From: Symbiodinium natans
Lineage: Eukaryota; Sar; Dinophyceae; Suessiales; Symbiodiniaceae
Reading direction: 5' to 3'
Length of the DNA: 60,000 nt
Assembly: GCA_905221605.1 (NCBI GenBank)
Contig: CAJNDS010002191.1
Coordinates: 594,210-654,209 of the forward strand
Positions 31,949 through 40,725 of the stretch are shown here, piece by piece. The first letter of the stretch is position 1. Every line of letters begins with the position of its first letter. Both the position numbers and the translations under genes were made by a program. The notes under the pieces are model-generated. The model did no database searches. It was not told where the DNA came from and worked only from the letters and a program-made list of their open reading frames with translations.

Positions 31949-32926
31949 TTAGGGTTTAAAGTTTAAGGCTCTGAGTTGTGAACAAAGGGGAGGTTTTTGG
32001 GGACTCGGGGGTTGGTTCATGTTGATCAAAGTTGGATACGTAGGGTTGTGGGGCTGCTGAGCTCGGGGTCCCCGGCCCGGGGTCTTTGAAGCTTCATGGC
32101 TTGACGCAGTGCTTCCGTTGGGGATGAGGTTTCCGCGCTGTTGAACCTGCTTCCCCGTCAAGCTCTCGTTTGGACTCGAACGCTCTCCGTTTGTCACTTC
32201 GTCGGGCATATGGCTGGCGAGCGCAACAATTGTCCGAAAGATGCCAACTTATTCTGGCAGCAACCGACAAGCAGCGTAGCGGGTCCTCGCTCAATCAGCG
32301 GCGCGTCATAAGACCTGCCACTCTTTTCACATGACCCTCTTCTAGACGGACTTGCCCAGAACGCTTGTATACAAGGCAACCAGCTGCTGCGCAGTCAAGG
32401 CCATCAATGCGACGCGGCAACACAACCTGAAGTGAAGCCTGGCAACACTGGATCGTGCTACTCCTTCTGATTGCACGCATCAAGTGTTCTACCTCGAGTG
32501 AAGAACCTGCTGACCTGGCACGCAAACTCTCCGCAATGTCTGAGCAGGCGATAAAGCCGGTTGACACCGGTGAAAGTCTCTGATAAAGCGGGAAGAAAAT
32601 CCTCAACAACGCCGAGCCGCACAATAACACCGACAATGGCCCCGACTTGAGGTCAATACTTTTACGAACATGGAGAACTGCGAAAAACTAAATGCATGAG
32701 AAGATAGATTCAAATACGCTGTGCCTGTATGACGAAAATACATATATAGGATCGCTGATCTTTAAGTGCCCCCTCGAAACACTTCCGGGGCTGAAGGGCA
32801 TGCGCTGTTTGAGTGAGCTCCGAGAGCATCAAACGCCATCCTCTTGTTCGTTGACTTCTTGGGCAGAAAGAACCCACACTCCAAGCTCGGTAGGTACGAG
32901 CATGACCCGTAGACCTGGAGCCTCGC
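31949..32926 (-). CDS. Three-exon gene of unknown function
   Basis: Exons are 32783-32926 (GSCSYLPSLECGFFLPKKST), 32315-32645 (VLLCGSALLRIFFPLYQRL, later SSTIQCCQASLQVVLPRRID) and 31949-32247 (GIFRTIVALASHMPDEVTNG, then Ser/Asn/Pro-rich). Phases agree (0 and 1); introns are 137 and 67 bp. The hydrophobic stretch near the start of exon 2 could span or enter a membrane. The stop TAA falls in a CCCTAAAC telomere-like word, so the true end may be earlier. Upstream exons are probable. Confidence 0.6.
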
Positions 32927-33261
32927 CTGGGGTTAGAGGCTTCTGACACTGAGCTTTTGGTGCCCTAAGCCCACCACTCTAAACCTCAAGCCCCAGAAGC
33001 TCTTCTCTTTCACACCGGGCCTATGGTAGCACCTCTAAGAAAGGGCTCCTCGAGTACGGCGTCCCGGCGTTGCCAAGGACTCCACTTGCAAAAGCAGCTC
33101 AGCCGATGGGGGCTGTGCATGCCCCTCTAGTTTCAGGACCACTGCTCCAATTCGAGCCTCTGCCTCCGAAAACCGGGGTCCCCGGTAAGCCGCAAATCAT
33201 CTAAAACCACTTCAGGCTCTCCCCCTTCCCTACTCATATACTTTTCTAAATTGGGCCTTGC

Positions 33262-33486
33262 ATGGACTTTGGCAAGTCGGCTTATTCAAGAGGTTTTCGG
33301 CTTGGCTTTGGGCGCACGAAGCTCCAGGATCTCCGCGCGCCCTGGAAAAACCAAAAGCAGTGGGTGCAGTGGGTCCCGAGCCTGCTGAGTATACGTCTTC
33401 AGCGAGCTAAGCTCGCGTCGAAACTAGAGCACCGTGGGAAAGGGCTTCCCGTCTTTGCCTCAATCCTTTGCGAAGCCCTCAACTAG
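33262..33486 (+). CDS. Possible terminal exon
   Basis: The plus frame contains SLLSIRLQRAKLASKLEHRG and GLPVFASILCEALN before TAG. The minus strand is interrupted by stops over the same part. The 5' border is undefined. Confidence 0.4.
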   Translation: MDFGKSAYSRGFRLGFGRTKLQDLRAPWKNQKQWVQWVPSLLSIRLQRAKLASKLEHRGKGLPVFASILCEALN

Positions 33487-33595
33487 CCTTGCAGTTGAGG
33501 CGTAGTCTAAGGCCCGTGTCCAGGTTTCAAAAAATAGGCTTCTAGATGGGTCCCAGTTTCCCCCGGTTGCTAAACGAGTCCTTGTAGCTCCGGCA

Positions 33596-33655
33596 ATATA
33601 TACATATATATATATATGTATATAATATATATATATATATATATATGTATATGAG
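33596..33655. repeat. AT dinucleotide microsatellite
   Basis: About 60 bp of nearly pure (AT)n with GTAT interruptions. Confidence 0.95.
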
Positions 33656-34039
33656 TGATACGAAAGGACAACTTAACCCCCTTGAGCCCAAAACCTTTTG
33701 CATCCAGGCCTCTTAGGCATGCAGGGAGGGGGGGGGGTGAGCCCAGCACTAAACCCCATACACTTACACCCTTAGCCCTGAAACCCTTAAACTCTTAAAC
33801 CCTCAAACCCTCCGACCCTTAAACCCTGAAACCCCGAAACCCTCAACCCTTAACCCCTACACGGTGTTCAACCCTTGGCCCAGTCACGGCTTGCCACGCT
33901 CCGTTCGACTGCAAGAGGGGGTGGGCGGGGCTGATTCGGCGGCTCCCCAGTTCCAAGTTCTCCCAAGAAGCCCCCCAAACCCCAAGCCCTGGAAGCCCTT
34001 GAAGCCCAATAAGCCCAAAACCCTAACTAACAAAGACAT

Positions 34040-34583
34040 TCCAGCAATGAAAAAGAAAAAACAAAAAGAATCTAATCAAGAACAAAACAGCTTATTAAAT
34101 TCATCTGTGAAGCGGTGTAATAGAAGTTCATCGTCCTTATTACTTTTCTCTTGCGACATTTAGTATCTGGATGTCTATCACCAATACCTAATACACATGT
34201 TGATACACAATATCCTGCTACTCCACGACTATAATTAGTTCTTGCTTTGTTTGATAATCCATAATATGGATTATTCCAAAAAATATATTATATGTTATTG
34301 GATTTCTTGCAGGCCAAATAATTATATAAACAACAATCTGGAAAGGTATATTCTTTTGTGTAAAATGATTTGAAATTCGTTTACAAATTTCTTTATCTGA
34401 TTTATTATTGTTTCCAAAAAACATTGTAATATTTTTATTTTACGAATTGAATAACCCTGAAGTACACAAAGGAAGGACAAGCTATGCAGAACGTAGTTTT
34501 TTGTAATCCAATATTATACCACATCCAAAATCAACTAATGTTGGATTATAGTTTTTATTATCTTTAAATATAAAATTCTCCGG
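34040..34583 (-). pseudogene. AT-rich island with kinase gene fragments
   Basis: This segment of roughly 70 percent AT interrupts DNA of about 50 percent GC. On the minus strand, 34482-34583 reads PENFIFKDNKNYN then LVDFGCG, resembling protein kinase subdomains VIb-VII. The segment 34072-34287 reads GVAGYCVSTCVLGIGDRHPD, a close match to the PI3/PI4-kinase catalytic loop (GxGDRHxDN; here DT instead of DN). Between them the frame is broken by several stops. The left border is CCCTAACTAAC, the right border CCCTAAACCC. I infer a decayed insert from an AT-rich genome; an assembly artefact is possible. Confidence 0.6.
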
Positions 34584-34694
34584 TAAGAAGCCCTAAACCC
34601 TGTCAGCCCTAGACCCTGGAGGCTTCAAGTGTCCAAGGCCCTTGATGGATGTCTGTGTGCCACCCGCCCTGAGGGTGAGGTTTAGGGCCCCAGG

Positions 34695-34809
34695 TTGTGA
34701 TGTTCCCCGTTATACGAACAGCAGTCCTGAACAGGGATTATAGGACCCCTCCCCCCCTCCCCCCGTTTAATCCCTAGCAAGGACTGTTGCATAAGGGGAA
34801 ACATCCCAA
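34695..34809. mobile_element. Palindromic MITE-like element, family A copy 5
   Basis: It starts TTGTGATGTTCCCCGTTATA, has GGGATTATAG mirrored by TTTAATCCCT around a C run, and ends AGGGGAAACATCCCAA. It is about 115 bp. It directly follows the exon at 34828 on the minus strand, consistent with an intronic site. Confidence 0.85.
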
Positions 34810-34827
34810 GCTCCAGGGTGTAACTTG

Positions 34828-34978
34828 GCTCAAGAACAAGGGGCTCTTTTCGAAGAGGAGGGCTCAGGGTTTGGCGATATATCTCTTTCGGTTTCTTTTT
34901 GAGGTTCATTCCAACATAACTGCAATAGAGTGCCATCTTATCTCGCGCTTCAGGCCTTAATATTGCATAAGGATTTAC
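34828..34978 (-). CDS. Exon, possibly frameshifted at its 5' side
   Basis: The minus frame reads NPYAILRPEARDKMALYCSY and MNLKKKPKEIYRQTLSPPL. A donor CCAA/GTTACA at about 34827 precedes element A5. Upstream, a TGA blocks the frame at about 34990. The next frame there (QHCRSILGYNSDRQT) looks like its continuation with a one-base shift, so this may be a decaying gene. It is next to the AT-rich island and is itself somewhat AT-rich. Confidence 0.45.
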
Positions 34979-35084
34979 GTTTGACGATCAGAATTATAAC
35001 CTAATATACTCCGACAATGTTGGCCACGTTGGTCGAAATTCAATGGAACCACCAGGAGAAGAAAGAATTACTAGAGGGGTCCGA

Positions 35085-35175
35085 ATACTTACTCATAGCC
35101 TTCCCTTACGTTCCCTTTATAATTATGCCATAATAACCCCAAAAAACCCTATTCCAACTACTAAGGCCCCTACAG
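35085..35175 (+). repeat. Dispersed repeat family B, copy 1
   Basis: It contains TTCCCTTACGTTCCC, ATAATAACCCC, AAAAAACCCTATTCCAACTA and AAGGCCCC, aligning with copies at 47479-47560 (inverted) and 58552-58638. Confidence 0.65.
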
Positions 35176-35544
35176 GTAGTCATCCTGGGAGATCTACCCA
35201 CTTGGACACTCTGAGATATTTCGCTGCCCTAGGCCTATGAGCTGTAGACTTCCCTTTCTATTTCAGGGCTCCTGCGGCAGACATGCCTCCCTACTTCCTA
35301 GACCCTTTCTTTCTTTCTTTCGGGCCTAAACCCTCTCTCTCTCTGTCGCCTTTTGCGCTAGGGCTCTCCAGTGCCTGCTTGAAGACTGAAACCCTAAACT
35401 CCAACCCCTAAACCCTAAACCCTTTTTGAACCCAGGCTCTGAGCATCAGCTGGGACCACCAAGCACCGCGTCTTGCAGAGCTTAGCAGTAACCCTAAACC
35501 CTAAACCCCAAAACACCTCCACCACCGGGAGCCTTGAACTGCAG

Positions 35545-35669
35545 AAGCCGATTTGACCTGCTGCCCTCAACGGGACCTTTGTGCCGCGGGCGCCACCCGC
35601 GGCTTCTGGAATCTGGTGGCTGGGCTGCCGCCTCCTACATCGGGCCATTCCTGGCCTGCCTCTCATGGG
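35545..35669 (+). CDS. Exon ending exactly at a TTTAGGG array
   Basis: The acceptor is AACTGCAG, entering in phase 1; the frame reads DLTCCPQRDLCAAGATRGFW and LVAGLPPPTSGHSWPASHG. It ends GGG/GTTTAGGG at 35670, leaving in phase 0. A minus frame is also open here. Function is unknown. Confidence 0.45.
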
Positions 35670-35750
35670 GTTTAGGGTTTAGGGTTTAGGGTTTGGGGTT
35701 TAGGTTTTTTTTTAGGGTTTAGTTTAGGGTTTGGGGCTTGGGGTTTGGGG
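35670..35750 (+). repeat. Interstitial TTTAGGG array
   Basis: Four TTTAGGG units, then T-run and GGGGCTTGGGG-type variants. It begins at the putative splice donor of the exon 35545-35669. Confidence 0.9.
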
Positions 35751-35776
35751 CCAATGTGAAACTTCTGTGCTACTTC

Positions 35777-35895
35777 AAATATTGGGGTTTCCGACAGAAG
35801 GGGTACCCCCTTGGGGTCCTTATTCTAATGGAATCCTATTCTTTGGGGACAAACATTAGGGAATCATTAGGGGTCCTTTCTTTTCGTGAACCCCC
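35777..35895 (+). mobile_element. Short inverted-repeat element, family C copy 3
   Basis: It contains ATATTGGGGTTTCCGAC, GGGGTACCCCCTTGGGGTCC and GGAATCCTATTC, and closes with GAACCCCCCATCTTTGG, an imperfect inverted end. It aligns with the element at 29011-29117. Confidence 0.5.
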
Positions 35896-36111
35896 CATCT
35901 TTGGTTGCAACACTCATCGGCATAGTCATCTGCTTTCCTTGTATGAGATAAGTCTCCTATGGGAGGTGACTGTTTTGCATCACCAGCTCCGACAATTATT
36001 TCATTCGGATTCTCCTTAATGAATTCCAGTACCTATACGCTGCTCTGGTGCCGATCTGAAGAGTCCTACAATTCCGCTGTCGAGGGCGTTGAACATCTGA
36101 AAGTCAGGCCC

Positions 36112-36617
36112 CTAGTAAATGCGGGAGAGAACGGCCACCAATCCAGAGAGAAGGCCGCCTATCATGATGAAGTTCTTGATGAAGACCTCTTGCCTGGAAG
36201 GGCGCAAGGTGATGACTCGAGATCTGTGGCACTTCTTGGCTACTTGGCGAGTTTAGGGTTTCTGCTTTAGGGTTTAGGATTTAGGGTGCAGCTTCTTCTT
36301 GCACACTTCATCTGTGGATCAAGCGCAGCTTGCTGCCTCTGGAACGCTTTGTCTGCAAAGAAGATGTTTCAAAACACCCTGGGGTCCACTGCTTACTCCG
36401 ACTCAGACCCGCAGACTCTCTTCAAAACTCGACCCCCCGAGTTGAGATCTTCGGGCCTAGGATAGTTTGGGGTTTCGGGTTTAGGGCACCGCACTTTCCA
36501 TGCCAGGAGTCGTGATTGTGAAGTGCTTGACGTTGAACCCTGCGGCGCTGTCCAGCACGAAGTGGACCAGGTACTGTCTTTCCTCGGGTGCTTCTAGGAA
36601 TGTTGCTTTCATGTGCC
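36112..36617 (-). CDS. Three-exon gene, C-terminal membrane segment
   Basis: Exons are 36495-36617 (MKATFLEAPEERQYLVHFVL, HFTITTPGME), 36305-36352 (KAFQRQQAALDPQMK) and 36112-36239 (RVITLRPSRQEVFIKNF, then IMIGGLLSGLVAVLSRIY and TAG). All junctions are phase 1. Introns of 142 and 65 bp begin GTGCGG and GTGCAA, and both contain CCCTAAA-type units. The last 20 residues are hydrophobic, suggesting a tail anchor. No family is recognised. The 5' end faces a plus-strand gene that begins by about 36733. Confidence 0.65.
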
Positions 36618-36732
36618 CTATAAGCCTCAATCTCAACACCCTTCAACCCCAAACTCGACGAAAAAGCTTCCATCAGATTTAGCTACACTGCTCGGAGTGA
36701 TTCAGGAGGTAGGGGGTAGGGGGGAGGGGGGG

Positions 36733-37931
36733 CCTTCTCATCGCGACTCCACAAGTAAAAAGGAAGTTTGTTGACATGCTCATGGTTTCGGGTTCATATC
36801 GGTTCTCTCTATACCAAGAAGAGGGAAGTAACGTTGCAATCGCCCAAGTTTTGAAAGGACGCGCTGATGGTTTTGGAGATTGCGTTGACTTATGCATATG
36901 TGTAGCGGATGGAGGGTACACAAGCAAATGTACAGACTTCTTTGACGGGAGTCAACTCGGAACCCTGACCTTACAGTGTTTCCACACACCTGCGCTCGAA
37001 AAGGATCCACGGGTTGGGTTTAGGGTTTAGGGTTTAGAGTTTAAGGTGTAGGGTTTAGGGTTTAGGGTTTGGGGCTTCAATTGGTCCAAGTGTCGTTGTC
37101 TAAGCAGCTGTCCGTTGGGATCTGGTTCACGAAGGCGGGGATTGCCCGACACTTCTCAGTCAACGCTGCTCCTTTGGAGCAAACCCTGACCTGCGGCAGG
37201 AAGCGACAGGGAGGGTTCCTACTACATATATAATTATAATATATATATATATATATTTATTTATTTATATTTATATTTATATTTATATTTATATACATAT
37301 ATATATATGATACACAACTAGTTAATATTGACATAAACCTGTAAATATACATTACTTTAAGGGTTGAGTCTTTCTTGTCCGTTTTCTGGTTTGGCCCGGG
37401 TTCGGCTGCTGGCCCACAGGCCTGTAGAAACATTGTCACCCACTCATGCCTGGCACCCTAAACCCTAAACCCTAAACCCTAAACCCTAAACCCCACCCTA
37501 AACCCCCTACAAGCCTGCAGCATCTCCTTCCGAGCCCGAGCCCCTGAAGTCCGCACAGAGTTGCCCCAAAGAACAGCCCAGGCACCTCCTTACCAAACTC
37601 CAACCCCTAAACCCTACTAAACCCTAAACCCTAAAAAACCCTATAAACCCTAAACCCTAAGACCCCGATCCCTGAACCCTGAAGCCCCCCTTGCAGTGCA
37701 GCCGGCGGCACATTCACGGCAAAAAAGCAGAGGAGCGGAAGCGCAGCCAGGCCATCCAAGATGAGAAGTCTGCAAAGGAAGGGTCTTGTGGCTGTTCAGG
37801 GTTTAGGGTTAGGGTTTAGGGTTTTAGGGTTTTAGGGTTGTTTTTTGCCACCCGCTTAGCTGACCTCTCGGACACTCTGCAGGGGAGAGCCTGTATACGT
37901 GTCATACGGCTTCTTCGAATCTGCGAAATAA
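36733..37931 (+). CDS. Five-exon gene; all introns carry telomere-type repeats
   Basis: Exons are about 36733-37012 (SGSYRFSLYQEEGSNVAIAQ, CICVADGGYTSKCTDFFDG), 37108-37214 (LSVGIWFTKAGIARHFSVNA), 37521-37581 (ISFRARAPEVRTELPQRTAQ), 37697-37800 (HIHGKKAEERKRSQAIQDEK) and 37883-37931 (GEPVYVSYGFFESAK, stop TAA). Phases agree at every junction (0, 2, 0, 2). The third junction uses a GC donor. Introns are 95, 306, 115 and 82 bp; each contains TTTAGGG or CCCTAAA units, and the last starts with GTTTAGGG. The first exon is open further upstream, so the start is not fixed. I do not recognise the protein. Confidence 0.65.
37013..37107 (+). repeat. TTTAGGG array filling an intron
   Basis: GTTGGGTTTAGGG starts the intron, followed by about seven TTTAGGG or near units up to 37075; the acceptor is CTAAGCAG. 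Confidence 0.8.
37215..37520 (-). repeat. AT microsatellite plus CCCTAAA array in an intron
   Basis: The intron contains (AT)n and TTTATA repeats at 37226-37315 and five CCCTAAA units at 37456-37495. Donor GG/GTTCCT, acceptor CCTGCAG. Confidence 0.75.
37582..37696 (-). repeat. CCCTAAA array filling an intron
   Basis: About seven CCCTAAA-type units at 37604-37665 with CCCTATAAACCC variants; GC donor, CTTGCAG acceptor. Confidence 0.7.
37801..37882 (+). repeat. TTTAGGG array at an intron 5' end
   Basis: The 82-bp intron starts GTTTAGGGTTAGGGTTTAGG with further TTTTAGGG units to 37836 and ends CACTCTGCAG. Confidence 0.8.
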
Positions 37932-38058
37932 ACTACATGATGCTTCGTCGGAGATCCCTACCTCAGCAACAAACCAGGTTTAGGGTTTAGGGTTTGGGGT
38001 TTAGGGTTGCGGGTTTAGGGTGTAGGGTTTTAGGGCTTCGGGTTTTCAACTCAACCAG

Positions 38059-38188
38059 GAAGGCCCTTGAGATGCAACTCGGGAGCTCAGTGGCCGGCAG
38101 GGTAAACTGCGTCTCCTCGGCAGGAGAGGCAAAACTTGCAGCGTTTAACAGTCCTCTTCACAGACGATTTTTGGGGCGTGGCGTATAA
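38059..38188 (+). CDS. Probable terminal exon
   Basis: After AACCAG (phase 2) the frame reads KALEMQLGSSVAGRVNCVSS and EAKLAAFNSPLHRRF before TAA. A GG/GTAAAC donor at about 38102 is an alternative end. TTTAGGG units at 37979-38036 lie just upstream, presumably in its intron. The 3' end overlaps the convergent gene at 38158. Confidence 0.5.
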
Positions 38189-38658
38189 AGAATGCTGTGC
38201 TTGTCCAGATGTGTTTGACCTGCTTTAACTGATTTTGACGTGTGAACAAAGACGTCGCCCGGCTGAGCGCTTGCAGCTGAAAAGCAAAGGCCAGGGCCGT
38301 CACGGAGACAAGGCAGTAGACCAAGCCTCTGGAAACGTTCTATAAGTTGATCTTGGGGTGGGCATGAGCCAGGTCGCCCGGGAACAAAAGAACGAAAAGG
38401 GTGCCCCACTCACCTCTCATGAGATGTAAAAGGGATACATAATCTGTGGGTACAGGGCTCAAAGCAGCCCGGGTAAGAAACACAAAAGACCTGGAGCGTG
38501 CTGAACTTTCATCGGGACACCCATCGCTCCAAACACCTGCCAGGACACAGAAAGGTGCCAGGTTCAGTGATCTGGCATTCCGATTGCGGTTCTGTTGCTC
38601 AAGATTGTTTGGCTCGATGTGGAGGCTCGGGTCCATCACGTCGCTGATTTGAAGCAGG
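38158..38658 (-). CDS. Two-exon gene, possible cold-shock-like segment
   Basis: Exon 38414-38658 (MDPSLHIEPNNLEQQNRNRN, SPVPTDYVSLLHLMR) joins in phase 1 through a canonical GTGAGT donor to 38158-38351 (QLIERFQRLGLLPCLRDGPG, then PGDVFVHTSKSVKAG; stop TGA). The DVFVH word resembles the RNP2-like motif of cold-shock domains. The rest of that domain, notably the KGFGFI motif, is not evident, so this is only a hint. The 62-bp intron ends CCCCAAG. Confidence 0.6.
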
Positions 38659-38740
38659 CTAACTATTTGAGTTAGGGGCTGAGGGCTTCTACGGCTTCAG
38701 TTTAAGTTTAGGGTTCCGCCTTGGGGCGTTTCGGGCACAG

Positions 38741-38963
38741 AGTGACCATACACCTAAGAAGGAGCAACTTTGAAGTCGACCGGTCCCTGTTCCTCTCAGT
38801 TCCCACATCCCACGCATCTGGAGACACCACAACTATGAATATGGAAGCCCGGGGAGAATTAGGGGCAGCTCGCGTTTCCGGGACATGGCGCCTCAGAAGA
38901 TGTTGGGAAGAACCAGGCCTAGTGAACCCCAGGCGCGGCCCTTGGCCTTGGTCCCCCCTCTAA
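38741..38963 (+). CDS. Probable exon
   Basis: Following GGGCACAG the frame reads VTIHLRRSNFEVDRSLFLSV and TTTMNMEARGELGAARVSGT to TAA. A strong GTAAGG donor in TTTAGGG context follows the stop in another frame, so the end may differ. Function is unknown. Confidence 0.45.
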
Positions 38964-39053
38964 CTGGGGGGGGTAAGGGTTTAGGGCGTCTAGGGTTTGG
39001 CTTCTGGACTATCTGCAAGTGTCAACATGCGCCCGACCCCCAAACTCTAAACC

Positions 39054-39228
39054 CAAAGGCCATATCACGCTGCGCGAGCCTGCAGGGCCAAGAAGCTACT
39101 GGACAGCTCTCGACCGATGCCTTCGGCCAAGGATCGTTGGTTTAGATTTGGACTGGTTTAGGACGAATTCCTCCACATCAATCTCTCATTGTTCTGAAGT
39201 TCTGAAGGCGCAACATGGACAATGACAG
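39054..39228 (+). CDS. Probable terminal exon
   Basis: The frame reads GHITLREPAGPRSYWTALDR and IVGLDLDWFRTNSSTS before TGA 39226-39228. It is convergent with the gene ending at 39266. The acceptor is CCCAAAG or a nearby AG. Confidence 0.5.
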
Positions 39229-39265
39229 AAGCATCCCGTCAGAAACCGGTGTGATTTCAACCTCC

Positions 39266-39755
39266 TCACACCCTGATCCAGCATGCGACTAAAGCGCGAA
39301 CGGACAGACAACTCAATCCTAGAACCCGAAAGTTCGCGGAGCTTGGTGACAGGCGACATTTGAGGAGCGCCTGCATGCAATTCCAGCTCTCCACCTCGGC
39401 TTCAGGGATTTGTTGCCACGGGTTTAGGGTAACATCAAACCTGATAAATTGCAGGTTCTGATCATTTGCAGGGGCTTCATGTTGTTTGTGCCACCCGGCC
39501 AGCACTGTTGTCTAACCCGCCACCTGAGCACCCTCAGGACTCAATCCGCCAAAAACTCCTCGTTCAAACCTGGCGAAATGGGACCTTGCAGGTGCCATAG
39601 GACCTTGTAGGCATAAGGTACATTACTGCAAAAGGAGCTACTTCTTGGTGAGGTGTTTGCGGGCAGTTGTTCTTTGCCAAACAAAACTTACACTTGCATT
39701 GGCAGCAGGGGCTCATGCTCTTCTCATGCCAGGCCGCGCCAAAGTGAAAATTCCG
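39266..39755 (-). CDS. Two-exon gene of unknown function
   Basis: Exon 39692-39755 (RNFHFGAAWHEKSMSPCCQC) has a pyrimidine-rich acceptor and a canonical GTAAGT donor. It joins in phase 1 to 39266-39504 (LAGWHKQHEAPANDQNLQF, NPWQQIPEAEVESWNCMQAL; stop TGA). The intron is 187 bp. A single CCCTAAAC unit lies inside the second exon, read as part of the protein. No family is recognised; more 5' exons are expected. Confidence 0.6.
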
Positions 39756-40321
39756 CTCGTGTAAAAGAGAGCAGCACCAGGAGTCTAGGCCTGGTCTTGT
39801 AGCTGCAATTTCGGGACTGTTCGGCTGTGGTCATGTTTTGGGGCCTACCGAAACCAGTAATTCAGGCTCCTTTTGTATGATAGGGCCTTGGAGGGGCTTC
39901 GAGGGTTAGGAGCTACGGCTTCGGCTTACCCCTTAACCCACAAACCTCCAGCAATCTAAACACAGGGGGCGTAGCGAGGGGACGATGCTACACCAACAAC
40001 CAGGGGGACTTCTTCTTCTTCTTCTTCTTCGAAGGTGGCTGGATACAGCTAATCCAAGGTCCAAAAGACTGCTCTGGCCACAGCACAGGCACTGCCAAAG
40101 GCATCCTTAAGTAGATTCAATTTGATACGAGCAACTTTCGAGAAAGAACGAAAACCAACCCCCAAAAACTATTTATACAACCCGCGGGCATGGCCCGAAC
40201 CCACAGGTTTTCGAGGAAGCCCATCCCAAAAACCCCAAAAACACACGCACGAAACACCTTCAGTCTCCTCTTTCACACCTTCATCAATTGACCTTGGCCC
40301 TCCAGCTCCCCTTTTCGGATT

Positions 40322-40558
40322 CTAGTGAATATCCATGGCAACAGGAACATGTATTGCGAAATCGCTCATGCTGGAGCTTGTGTGTGGTTCCTTGTTCCTT
40401 CCTGAAAGAGATGGCGGCCAGAAAGCCGCACCAACCCCACGGATGCCATACACAAAATTAAATAGGGTTTCGGCCGAAAACTTGAAGAGAACTTGAGCCT
40501 GAGCTTTAGCTTTATCTTTCGCCAGCCCCCTCACCCCGCTGCCGTAGCATGGCTTCAT
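40322..40558 (-). CDS. Possible coding region
   Basis: The minus frame from an ATG at 40558 reads KAQAQVLFKFSAETLFNFVY and SMSDFAIHVPVAMDIH before TAG. Internal AAG and CAG acceptors and a GGG/GTGAGG donor mean it may be two or more exons. Plus frames at 40122-40325 are also protein-like. Confidence 0.4.
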   Translation of the reverse strand: MKPCYGSGVRGLAKDKAKAQAQVLFKFSAETLFNFVYGIRGVGAAFWPPSLSGRNKEPHTSSSMSDFAIHVPVAMDIH

Positions 40559-40725
40559 CGAGCTTGCTAGTTGTTGCTTTGTTCGGAGCTTGCCAAACTC
40601 TGCCCCTTCATGACGAAAACCTCAAATCTCGCACTACTGTTCTTCCACCGGCTCACCCACACTTCCGTTCGTCCCAGACAGCTGCTAGAAGCTGCATAGT
40701 ACACCACCCATTCTCCCCTCTATAG
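40549..40725 (+). CDS. Small protein or first exon with signal peptide
   Basis: An ATG at 40549 just after CCGTAG opens a 58-codon frame: MASSSLLVVALFGACQ, a classic signal-peptide profile, then LPLHDENLKSRTTVLPPAHP and SCIVHHPFSPL before TAG. A GTACAC donor before the stop would make it a first exon of a secreted or membrane protein. It overlaps the start of the minus frame at 40558 by 10 bp. Confidence 0.5.
   Translation: MASSSLLVVALFGACQTLPLHDENLKSRTTVLPPAHPHFRSSQTAARSCIVHHPFSPL

Noticed and set aside
34827-34845. ACTTGGCTCAAG as a dinoflagellate spliced-leader relic
   Set aside because: Only the last part (TTGGCTCAAG) of the leader is matched, in the wrong context; chance cannot be excluded.
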